This document shows positions 50,689-61,031 of a stretch of DNA of 64,000 bases, in pieces; the stretch's first letter is position 1, and the number at the start of each line of letters is the position of its first letter. The notes under the pieces are model-generated. The model saw nothing but the letters and a program-made list of their open reading frames with translations, ran no database searches and was not told the DNA's origin. The position numbers and the translations under genes are program-made. This stretch comes from Phellopilus nigrolimitatus (lineage: Eukaryota; Basidiomycota; Agaricomycetes; Hymenochaetales; Hymenochaetaceae), in the NCBI GenBank assembly GCA_021029095.1, contig JAJOHG010000001.1, positions 2,542,001 through 2,606,000 of the forward strand, given 5' to 3'.

Positions 50689-51111
50689 AGATGACAAAAG
50701 TGGGTGACATAAGGGGGGGCCGGACGTTCTGACTTGAAGGGCAGCGTATGTATGGGCGCCTAGCTGCCGCCAAACGATTTAGCCTTTTCAAACCTTTTTT
50801 GTTTTCCTTTTCTTGATCGTTTCGCGCCGTCCGTGCGTTTCCGCGAACGGTGTCGAACGCAACGCATTGGTCGCCGTACCCGCCACCCGTGTCCGTGTCC
50901 GCGGCGGCCCCGGGGTCCCGCGTGCTTGTACTCGGAGCACATGTGAAATGAAGAAAGCGGACGGCGGTGCGTATACGTATGTACAACGTACGCTGGGGGC
51001 GTCTAATTGGGAATAAGTACAAGTGGGGACTGGGTGGCGCAGCTGCGAGTCGATTGTGAAGAAATAAGAAAAAGAGAGAGAGAAAGTCTGGCGAGGAACG
51101 AGAAGCGATCG

Positions 51112-51130
51112 GCTTCTGCTTCTGCTTCTG
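51112..51130 (+). repeat. CTTCTG hexamer repeat
   Basis: The hexamer CTTCTG is repeated about three times in perfect register, roughly 490 bp upstream of the CYC8-like start codon, after a GA-rich stretch (51060-51090). Confidence 0.75.
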
Positions 51131-51621
51131 CACCGCATCGCGGTCGTCTGAAAGCGAAGAGTGGGAACAGCCGCTAAGTAGCCGCACTCGCACGGCACTA
51201 GGCCGGATCGGGGGTGGATCTCGATGCAGGGATCAGTGACGAAGGCGAATCACGCGACTGCCGTATATGGGAGTCGACTGGATGTGCGGCCCTGGGCGCG
51301 TGCCACGCCTGCGCATAATTGAATTTAGATAGAGGTTCATTGCTTCCACAGACTTCCCTGTCCTGTCCACCGTCCTCGCACCAGATTCAGAACCCGAAGC
51401 GACGGCCAAAACTGCCGACAGAACACCACCACAACCCGTTTATATATCCCCCTCCAAGCAATCCCGCCCCGCTTTCTCCCCTTTCCCCTCTTCGCTCTTC
51501 GCTCTCCCTTCCACTCTCACACCCGCACCCACGCCCACACCCACTCACTTCCTCTTCCTCAATCCATTCCCTCATCATCGTCGACACGGCTCGCGCTCTC
51601 CAACTCCACCCGACGCCGACC

Positions 51622-54600
51622 ATGTCGCTGCGTCACTCCCACCGCGAGCGCGACGTCCGCCTCCACGACCCCCACGCCCCACCGCCCCCGCCCCCGCCCG
51701 GCCAGCCTGGCGCCCCGCCGCCCCCACCGCCACACGCCGTCCACCTTAACGGCAGCGTACCCAGCACGCCTCTCACCAACGGCCATGCCCACGCCCATGC
51801 GCTCGGACACGCGCACGCGAACGGACACATGTCCGGCATGTCCCCTGTTGTCACGCCTGCGGGCGCGGGAGGAGGGCCAGGGGGCGTACACACGAATGGG
51901 GCGGTGGCGGTGTCTGGATCGGTTCATCCGACATTGCAGAAGCTGGCCAAGGCAAATGAAGAAACATGGCTGCTGATAGGTGCGTTTCATTTCGGGTCAT
52001 CTTTTTAATCTTATTTCATTTTATTTTATTTTTCCTCTTGTTTTATTTGATATCGGCTTCTGACGTGTTGGTTTTTTGATTTTATCTCGTATCTGCATCG
52101 CCCCATCTGCATATTTGCGTTATGCGCGCTCGCAGGATCGGTGGCAGAGCAGATGGGAGATTTAGACCGGGCTTTGTCAGCATACGAGTCTGCTTTACGG
52201 CACAACCCGCATTCGTTGCCGGGCCTGACACAGGTCGCGGGGATCGCTCGGATAAGGGAAAACTATAGCAAGGTCCGTTCTCGCCTCGGGTGACGTTTGT
52301 CTTTTTCTTTTTCTTTCTTGCCGATCACTCATGATCAAACTCCGATCGCGTCCGCTCGCCCCATTTAGGCAATCGAGTACTTCCAGCGTGTGCTCCAGTT
52401 TCAACAGGAAAACGGAGAGGTCTGGAGCGCCCTGGGTAGGCATATCACGTCATCTCCTCGCGTGCCTAGTTTCGCGGCTGATCGTCCTGTTCTCGTTTAG
52501 GTCATTGCTACCTAATGCAGGATGATCTGCAGAAGGCCTACTCCGCCTATCAGCAGGCCTTGTACCTCCTCCCCAATCCCAAGGAGGACCCTAAGCTCTG
52601 GTATGGCATCGGCATACTCTACGACCGCTATGGCTCCCTCGACCATGCCGAGGAAGCTTTCGCCTCCGTCCTCCAGATGGACAAGGGTGTGTGGTTTTCT
52701 TTATTTCGAGTTTAAGATATTGACCTTGATAGAGCTCCTAGATTTCGACAAGGCGAACGAGATATTGTTCCGTCTTGGGATAATCTACAAACAACAGGGA
52801 AAATACATGGAGTCGCTCGAATGCTTCGACCGCATTCTCAGAAACCCTCCGTCTCCTCTTGCGCACGCCGATATCTGGTTCCAGATCGGCCACGTCTACG
52901 AGCAGCAGAAGGATCATGCGCGCGCCAAGGATGCATATGAACGTGTTGTCCAGGAGAACCCGTCGCACGCCAAGGTCTTGCAGCAACTCGGCTGGCTGTA
53001 CCACCAGGATGGTTCGGCCTTCCAGTCACAGGATCTTGCCATTACGTACCTCACCAAGTCGCTTGAGGCTGATCCGTCCGACGCGCAAAGTTGGTATCTT
53101 CTCGGTCGCGCGTATATGGCTGGCCAAAAGTATAACAAAGCCTACGAGGCCTACCAGCAGGCAGTCTACCGGGACGGGCGCAACCCGACGTTCTGGTGCT
53201 CAATTGGGGTGCTATACTTCCAGATTAACCAGTACCGCGATGCTCTCGACGCCTACTCGCGTGCAATTCGCATTAACCCTTATATATCGGAAGTCTGGTT
53301 TGATCTGGGCTCGCTCTATGAGAGCTGCAACAACCAGATTAGCGATGCGATCGATGCTTATGCGCGCGCAAGCGAACTTGACCAGGCCAATGGCGCTATA
53401 TCACAGCGCCTACAGCTTCTGAGGAACGCGCAGCAGACGGGACAGTCTGTCACGACGTCGGCTCCCCTTCCTCAGGACGTACACCCGACGGCATATGCGA
53501 GCGCAGCAGGCCCGCCCGTGACAATCACTGGTGGACCGCCGTTACTCATGTCCTCCGGACCGATTCCGCGCCCGATCTTCACGCGCACTGAGTCAAGGGA
53601 GCATGTCAACGAGAATGGATTGTCACTTCCCTCTCCGCATGCACAGCATGCTCCGCCGCCCTTCCGCGGTGGGCCACCGCCACCTGTTATACTTGATGAC
53701 ACCCGTCGGGGAGCTAATCACACAACGCTCGCGCCGATGGACATCGACCGTGCGCCTGTGCGCGAAGTGTTTCCGCCGCGCGAGCACAGTCGCTCACGTG
53801 GGTCAGGGGGTACACCGCAGAGCCTCCTGCTGCATCATCCACAGACGGGGCCGCAAGGAGGTCCGGAGCATCAGCGCGACCCTGCGTACTACAGCCGCCC
53901 GCCGCGCCGTGCACCGTCGCCGCCCGTATCGCCGCCGCCGCCTCCGCGTCAAGTGCGCGGTCCACCTCCCGAACCGCGTGACCTTGGCTATGGGTACTCT
54001 CCTGCCGGGCCACCTCCGCAGATGAACGGTAACGGTGTTAGTGCGAGGCCCGGACAGTCTGGCGCACCTTCACGGCATTCACCACGCGGGTATTCGTCTC
54101 ACTACGACCTTTCGGCGGCATCCCCAATACCATCCGATACTTGGGAACGAGAACGGCGCGGGGACAGGGAGCGTGAGCGCGTGCGCCCGAGGAGAGATTC
54201 CGATAGAATGGGGCTCCCACCGTCCGCATCGAACTTCAGTCATGCACACTCGCAGTCTCGCGGACCGGCTTCGCCGATGTCTGCTCACCCGTATGAACCG
54301 CTTTCACACCCGCCGTCAAGAAGGAACATAATAGGAACACCGCCGTCGGCGGTCTCTGCCGTGTCTGGACCCAGACCAAGCAGCCCAGGACATGCCTTAT
54401 CGCGGCAGCACTCCGTGAGCGAGCGCTCACCTGTTGTCGGTCCCGCTGGTGCGACAGGACCGGGCCAGCACTGGACGGCGAGTGGCCCATATGGAGAGCA
54501 TCTTGCGGTCTTGAGCCCGCTCTTTAATGACGAGTCACTGCCGGCAGATTCGCCGCCGTCAATGGATTCGCCTCCACCGGCGCCTGCGGCTCACCCGCGT

Positions 54601-56259
54601 GCACAAGCGCAAGCTCAGGCGGCGACGCCTAGCCGTCGTTATGATCCACGGTTTGACGAGAGCCCGCACGGAGCAAGGGCGGAGCAAATAGATTGGGACA
54701 GGCGACTCAGAGACCGCGAGCGCGAGTACTCACGCAGGTTCCATCTTGAGAAAGAGAAGTGCGAGCGTGAGCAGCGCGAGCACCTTGAGGCCCAGACGCG
54801 TGGACAGGCTGAGATGAGCAGAAGTGCGTCTGGATCGGGGAGAAGCGCGCTGCCTCCGCCACCGCCGTCGGCGAGTTCGACGGGGTCGAACTCAGACTAT
54901 CCGACTCAGTACGCACCGCCCGGTGCTCCTGAGGCTGCAGACAAGCGTCGTGGGCGGAAGCCGAAGGATGCGGACAGTATGAGCATGCGAGGGCCGCCGA
55001 CTCCCGTACCAAAGTCCGCGACGTCGGTGTCGTCCACGTCTCAGGCCGGCGAGAAGCGTAAGCGTCGTGCTGGCGGCGGGCGGAAGCCGAAAGACGGCGC
55101 GGACAGCGCTACCGCCTCGCGTGCGCCATCAGTGCAACCTGCTTCGTTCAAGATTTCGCCTGTCGCGTCGTCATCGGGTGCGATGAAGTCTCCACCTTCA
55201 CCTGAGCCGCGGTCGTCGGCGAGTGCGTCGGGTTCGAGTGGACGCTCAGGAAGGCCGTCGCCGATTGGCAGCCTGCGTCCGATAGGCGGGCTCGGCTTGC
55301 CGCGGAGGGAGGTTGACGAGAACTACGATGAGGGTGTTGCGGAGTCGCTCATGAGTCTGGCTGCATCGGGATCCGCGCCGGGACCTGTCTCGCCGACGGT
55401 GAGTGTCGGAGGGCGGACGCGCATGGTGAGCCCACCTCCGCCGAGCCATCGCAACTCGATCAGTTCAACAGGGAGCCACCATTCTCCGCAATTGCCTGGT
55501 CCGAGTACCATGGGACCAAGCTCGAGCAACTCGTTGAAAAGACCGCTCAGTCCTGTGACGATGCTCGACACGGGGGACTCAAAGCGCACGCGTGTGGAGA
55601 TACTTAATCGCCCGACTATTGGACGCATTAACACGCCGCCGCTCCCGTCTGCGTTGAGTGGGGGACGCCATACGCCCCAGCCCTCTTCAAGGCCGTCGCC
55701 CATTCCTTTCCGCACACAGCCCTCGCGTTCGCCCGAGGACAGGGTGCAAGCGGCTGATCGTGACGTGCGGATGCATGACCGCAGTCCGTCTTCTTCAACA
55801 AATACCACTGGTATACCTTCTACCTTATCCCTGCCACCTCCGCCCAGCGCGATTGTGTCATCCTCTACTGCTCCCGCGCCTGTTTCTACGGCAAGTGGAG
55901 GAGGGGCTGCAGTGACGCTGCCGCCGATCGCGACACTTACTCCAGTGCCGAACTCTCCTTCTAGTGCCGGAGCGCCGTCGCCCACGACGGAGAACGACCG
56001 TATGCAGGTTGATCTTGGGCTCGGCGGGCGCGTTGGACCGGGGTCTGGTTCGATCACGCCGCCGGCTCCAGCGCCGCCCCCGGGCGGGTCGCGTGTCAAG
56101 ATCTCCGACGTAATGAATCCTTCGGGACCCGGGAGCGCGGGTGGGCATGCACGCCGGAACTCGAGCGCACGCTCGAGCCCTACCAACACCCAGTCGCAGG
56201 GTAACGCGATGGCCGTGCGGATGTCGCCGAAGGAGCAGAGCACGAGTCCGCGGTCGTGA
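51622..56259 (+). CDS. CYC8: TPR corepressor, Cyc8/Ssn6 type
   Basis: This is the TPR subunit of the Tup1-Cyc8 (Ssn6) general corepressor, which is recruited by DNA-binding proteins to repress transcription. Exons are 51622-51979, 52136-52272, 52369-52435, 52501-52686 and 52733-56259, giving 1424 residues. The first ATG in frame, at 51622 (MSLRHSHRERDVRL), is preceded by a C/T-rich leader. N-terminal Pro runs and a His/Ala stretch (NGHAHAHALGHAHANGH) precede ten or so TPRs (about 105-470). Examples are NEETWLLIGSVAEQMGDLDR, DDLQKAYSAYQQALYLLP, KANEILFRLGIIYKQQGKY, DAQSWYLLGRAYMAGQKYNK and NPTFWCSIGVLYFQINQYRD. The remaining 950 residues are Pro/Ser/Gly-rich and disordered, with basic KRRGRKPKD and KRKRRAGGGRKPKDG patches that resemble AT-hooks. 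Intron 4 is only 46 nt. GC-rich codon use leaves a long open antisense frame (55323-56243), which I reject as a gene. Confidence 0.95.
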
Positions 56260-57298
56260 TGGGGCGGCCTAGACGATGAATAGAGTAAAGCAAAAACTGT
56301 GAATACTGTATTTTCTTCTTCTTTTCTTCTTCTCTTCTCTTTTCTTTCTTATTCCCCTTATGACATGGCGTTTCTCGTTGAACTTTCCTTCTCTCCGTGC
56401 TCGACTCATGTATCGATTCTTTCATTGTCTATTTTCGCAATGTCCTTTCCTTTTCTCGATTTTATCATCATGCTTTGGTTTACGCAGTATGTGCAGAACA
56501 TGCGACAGTACAATAGTATATCCAGCAAATAAAAGATATGTCTGTATATCCCTCAGCGAATTTGGTCGTCAGATGGACGGCATTTTAAAAGCTTTGTGCA
56601 ATTCGTTGATCATTGCCGTCTTTGACGAGCGTCATAAGTCTTATGTGAAATGTCTTCTCTGACATGGACCCCAAATTTGCTGTTGGATGCTTCATGACTA
56701 ACTAGACCAGTACTAGCAAGGAGTCCTAAAGATACAGCAGCCTATCGAAAGTTTGGCATAGATACAAAAGTCAAGAGTCAGGATATCGGGATGAACTACA
56801 TGAGTAACGGAACTATATTTCAAGACGGAAGTTCAGTTCGAGACCTCGGACTTCCAACTCACCCGAATTATCGTATAGGTTGACATACCAGAGATGCGTA
56901 CAGTGTATCTGGTACTCCGATCGACCAATCCTGAGTTATCTCGGCATGGCGTTGGGCAAATTCCATAGGCAAGGAAGGGGCATGCGACAGTTCGGAATAA
57001 ATCTATGTGGTAAGGCGTTTTCAGCACTTGTCATCCGCTACAACTATATGGACATCAGTAATGAAGATCGAGAAAAACTAAGCCGATTATTGACTTCCAA
57101 ATTGAATATGCGCGTCGATCTCGAATGGACTCACAACGATGTGTGCTTTAAGTCTTGGTTCTGAAAACCAGCACATCAAATAGACAATATGTTTATATTC
57201 CACAATCATACCAATTGCACACCAAAAAAGAATCTACGCTTGTTAAGAACGACAAAATAGTAGTAAGAGTATATCCGAGCATGAACAAACTTTACTCG
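56260..57298. other. Convergent intergenic region
   Basis: This lies between the 3' ends of CYC8 and the BRR6-like gene. The first 250 bp are T/C-rich 3' untranslated sequence. An isolated 94-codon frame occurs at 56880-57164 (see findings). The region 57160-57298 would be the terminator of the minus-strand gene. Confidence 0.5.
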
Positions 57299-58876
57299 TT
57301 AGGGTTTCACTGCTGTCTCGCCGTTCTCCAGTCGTCTCCGCTGCCTGGGCAGTGTATCGACCTCGCTCTCGGGGTGCCATGGCATCTGCGGGTGCGGTGG
57401 CCACTTGCCTGTCGCGTCGCCCGCAGGGATAAACCCGTACGGCGTATGGAACGGCGGGAATGGTATAGGTGGGACTGGTGCATGCGAGGGCTGCTCGCGG
57501 CGGTCTGGATGGTGGCGCGAGCGATAGAGGGAGAGTAGCGCGTTCACGAAGACGGTCATGAAGGCCAGGGACGAGAGCGTGAAAAGCTTTGGCTTAAATG
57601 AGTACTCGAGCCATTCACTATAGTTGCGATGAATCGACTGACCAAGGTCTTCCAGCTAATGGGCTCGACGAAACCGTTCACCACCTCCGCGAGCATCTCC
57701 GCGCCGACCTTCGCGCGGCCCACGACCTTCGGGTCCCGGCTCATGCACGTTTCCCAGGTCGCGCATTGGCGGAGCATTGCTGGAATCGGGCTCGTGTCGC
57801 ACAGATTCTGCTTGTACAGCTGTGCGCACGTTGTGATTTCCTGAAGAATGTCTGGATTGCGGAATGGATCCCTCTGAGCTGGAGTTTGTGAGCGAACGGA
57901 TTAGCACGCACCCATGGAGTACTCTCCGATGCGTTGTTCCACGTCCCGCTGCACCGTGAAAATAAATTGAACCAGGAGATAAAGGAACACAAGAATTAAT
58001 GACAGGTTGAATAAAAACTGTAGGTATCTGCCCTTTCTGATCAGCTCTCTATTTTCATAAAGAAATATGGGACGAGTATACTCACCCAAGTAAGATGTAG
58101 GGCGTATCGCTCTTCACGGGAGCGGGTACCGGGCATATTAAGCGTATAATGGTTTGACGTTCTTTGGGCAACCGCGTTCGACTTCTTCGGAGATCCGTCG
58201 CCGTCATACTCATCATCTTCATCACTTTCCTCTCCATCGTCCGCATCCGCTGCTCCCATTTGAGTGCGCAGGCGACTCGAACGATTCCGCGCCTGCCCGC
58301 CTGCCTGGCCACGTCTGCGTGCCAAGCGCCGTACGGCTGCATTTGAGATAAGCCGGCGCTCTGGGCTCTCGTCTTCGTTCCCGCCATTATCTTCCTCCTC
58401 TTCTCTGTCCTTCTCGCCTCCCCTGCTGTTCTTCGCGCGCCCAAAGTTCGGCTGTGGTATGTGCGGGGGCGGGGTGATTTCCACATCCTTCATGTCGATT
58501 TCTGGGGTGTCGGGTAAAGGCGTTGTCCACGTCGGCTGCGCAAGGTGCGGCGGGCGGAATAGGTAGCGAACATTCTCGCCGAAGACGGGGCGCGGCTCGG
58601 CCTCATGATTCTTTTTGGGATCGAAGGGCGACTGGGGGCGGGATTGCGATGCTGTGCGTCCCTGGTCATGTTTTGTGTCAGTTTACGCGTTTGGAGAAAG
58701 GGACGAGGAAAGGGCATATATGACATTTGTAAGATGAAAGACGCACTTTTCAGAGGAGGCGCGTTCTGGTTTTGCGCGTCGACTCTCCACGCGGGGATCG
58801 TGCGAGCGCGGTTCGTGAATTCGATGCCAGACATCGGTGCCTCGGTGCTGCGCGCGCGTCCATAGGTCGTAGACAT
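57299..58876 (-). CDS. BRL1: Brr6/Brl1-like nuclear-envelope protein
   Basis: An integral inner nuclear-membrane protein of the Brr6/Brl1 family (disulphide-bridge nucleocytoplasmic transport domain), needed for nuclear-pore insertion and membrane lipid balance in yeasts. Exons are 58876-58747, 58651-58173, 58111-58086, 58027-57912, 57851-57643 and 57586-57299. Phases agree and give 415 residues. The N-terminal half is disordered with an acidic run (ADADDGEESDEDDEYDG) and basic patches. The core reads SDTPYILLGYLQFLFNLSLI and continues through membrane segment 1 (216-236) and FIFTVQRDVEQRIGEYSM. The four lumenal Cys are 259, 268, 280 and 286 (CAQLYKQNLC, CATWETC). Then come AEVVNGFVEPISWKTL and segment 2 (321-341). 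A Pro-rich tail ends the protein. The choice between Brr6 and Brl1 is not possible from sequence alone. Exon 3 has 26 nt. Confidence 0.92.
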
Positions 58877-59076
58877 GATAAGTCGCCCCAGCTACCCGTC
58901 GCTGTCGTCAGAAGAAAAACAACGCGTGCCGCGCTACGAACTCAGCGTCGAGAAAGGACCTTCACGTCGTGGACGTGTGGTCATGAACCAGCCGAGGGTG
59001 ACACGTGACTCGCGTCCACGTCCATTTACGATTTGCCTCGATGCTCACTCCTTGTTCTCGAGCAAAGTATTCAAAA
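58877..59076. promoter_or_regulatory. Compact divergent promoter, BRR6-like and ClpP genes
   Basis: Only 200 bp separate the two start codons, so both promoters and leaders must share it. It is GC-balanced with ACGTCGTGGACGTG near 58962 and ACGTCC near 59019. No TATA box is evident. Shared regulation is inferred from spacing. Confidence 0.55.
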
Positions 59077-60339
59077 ATGCTACGGAATCTACTACCAACG
59101 GCTCGGAGGAACGTACAACGGATTGGTAGAAGTGTCTCGTCGAGAAACTTTCACCCAATCTCGGCGGTTTCACGCACTTCGACCTCTACCTCCGCGTCGT
59201 CTGGATGGACAGAACCTAGCGCGTATGACTTAGTACCTATGGTCATTGAGCAGTCGGTGCGTGCAATATCGCGCACACAAAATGAAAAACTCCTAAGTGG
59301 TTAACTTAGGGCAGAGGAGAACGTTCCTTTGACATCTTTTCGCGCCTTCTCCGCGAGCGCGTCGTCATGCTCTACGGCCCAGTATGTTTTGCGCACGCTC
59401 GCGCTATAGAATATACTCATCAATGGGAGTACTCAGGTCCGTGACTCCGTGTCAGCAGTGACCGTCTCTCAGCTGCTCTTCCTCGAGGCTGAGGACTCGT
59501 CAAAACCCATACACATGTACATCAACTCGCCGGGCGGAAGTGTTACCGCCGGTCTGGCTATCTACGATACAGTGCGTGATTTCCAGACCAACTTAGCCCC
59601 TTTCTTTGCTATTGCAGACTCGTTTTGATACTTAACGATACAGATGCAGGTTCGAATCTATTATGAGACTTGAGCGCGATTCCACGCTGGTAGAGATCTG
59701 AAATGCAGTGATGTGAACTTTGCGCAGTATGTTTCTTCTCCGATACACACGTACTGTGTTGGCCAAGCGTGCTCTATGGGGTCTTTGCTCCTCGCTGCGG
59801 GTATGCGCTTTTTCTCATGCGACAAATGCTGTGTTCTGAAATTATGTTCTCCTTGAAGGCGAGAAGGGCAAACGCCATTGCTTGCCGCATGCGAGCATAA
59901 TGATCCACCGTAAACACCGTATTGCTTTCATAAGAAATGTGCGCTCAAGTGATTTGATTTTGCAGAGCCATCCGGGGGAGCATCAGGCCAAGCATCTGAC
60001 ATTGCCATCCACGCCAGGGAAATCCTCCGCGTGCGGGAAGTGCTTACGAGTATTTACCAACGACACTGCTCTCATGAAGGCGAAAGTATTCAAGAAGGAA
60101 TGCAGAGGTTTGGTAAGCATAATACGTCCATATTTTTTGCGTTCATCCTTACATGTTTTCGAGCAGAGAAGGCATTGGAGAGAGACTATTTTCTGACTGG
60201 TGGGCTTACATGACATGGCCAGAGTTTGGCAATCTGACAGACAGCTACTTTCTTTTCTTCAGCGAAAGAGGCACTTGAGTTTGGGCTTGTAGATGGCATA
60301 CTGGAACGACGGCCGAACGCAGAAGCAGAAGGACGTTAG
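59077..60339 (+). CDS. CLPP: Mitochondrial ATP-dependent Clp protease proteolytic subunit
   Basis: A serine peptidase that forms tetradecameric rings in the mitochondrial matrix and degrades proteins fed by ClpX. Exons are 59077-59256, 59310-59381, 59437-59571, 59644-59649, 59728-59800, 59859-59909, 59966-60112, 60167-60199 and 60263-60339, giving 257 residues. The first 45 or so residues ([20 protein letters not shown]) are Arg/Ser-rich without acids, as in a matrix-targeting peptide. The core then has [57 protein letters not shown] (Ser147) and [17 protein letters not shown] (His172). It ends in [20 protein letters not shown]. Exon 4 is only 6 nt (ATGCAG), and it restores the conserved Met-Gln after YDT. 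Intron phases agree throughout. ClpP is missing from yeasts but present in many basidiomycetes. Confidence 0.95.
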
Positions 60340-61031
60340 TCGGCTCAGGCATACTGCTGCGGACGCATTGATTCCATCATGAGCGTTGTCCCACGGAACA
60401 TACGAGATGGCTGGGCACCTTGGCTACCAACTAAGGAGACGACATGCGCGTTGGCGACAGTACATACATAGGACAGGTGTGAAACTGACTAGCTGGTATA
60501 CGGCACTTTTACGACCAACACAGCATCAGCATCCTCAGAATAAATTATTAAGAATTTGTTTGTGATCTTTTTTTGTGGTCGTGGCCGGATGTGTGTCCAA
60601 CAAGAACCGTAAAAGGCAGCCGTAGTGATAGGATTGGGCCATCAGGCCGTGGTCGATGCCGTTGTCGTCAACCGCGACTATAGACAGCCAGTCCTATAGC
60701 CCTCGTCGCGCTCGTCCGCGACCATCCTTGTATCTCCCTCCTCTCCTTTTTCCCCGTTCTTTCTTTATTTGTGAGCGGTAGGCGGCGTTGTCCCGCTGGC
60801 CGGGTCTGTCTAAGTATCTTCTGGGAATTGTGGTGAGCATTTCAAGGCTGTCCGGTGCACCTCCTTGGCGATCTCTGATTGAGTCTCATTGAGACGGCCT
60901 TGCCCCACGCGTACCGGCAGCCTCTTTCCCACTTATTCCCATCATCATACAGCACGTCTTATACCACCCAAGGGGTTTCTTTTACTTCTACGACGACGGG
61001 CCTTGCTTTCTTCTTTTCTGTTGTTTGGTAG
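60340..61031. other. Intergenic, ClpP 3' region and ADAM promoter
   Basis: The first 250 bp hold the ClpP 3' untranslated region, ending in AATAAATT-like sequence near 60540. From about 60720 a C/T-rich leader precedes the ADAM start codon at 61032. No further gene was recognised. Confidence 0.5.

Larger units (their letters stand above)
46001..51621. other. GC-rich, CpG-rich upstream region of CYC8-like gene
   Basis: About 5.6 kb of GC-rich sequence with many CGCG runs and simple repeats but no recognisable protein. The 253-codon minus frame at 46011-46772 and similar ones look like chance frames in GC-rich DNA. TATA-like stretches occur at 46293-46313 and 48467-48477. The last 300 bp before 51622 is a C/T-rich leader, as in highly expressed fungal genes. 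This may be an unusually long regulatory region or may encode noncoding RNA or 5' untranslated exons. Confidence 0.45.

Noticed and set aside
55323..56243. 306-codon frame antisense to CYC8
   Set aside because: It is a shadow of the GC-rich coding frame on the other strand, where third-position G/C removes antisense stops. It shows no domain or promoter.
59641..59660. GGTTCGAATC resembling a tRNA B box
   Set aside because: It falls in a ClpP intron. No A box, acceptor stem pairing or anticodon loop could be found upstream.
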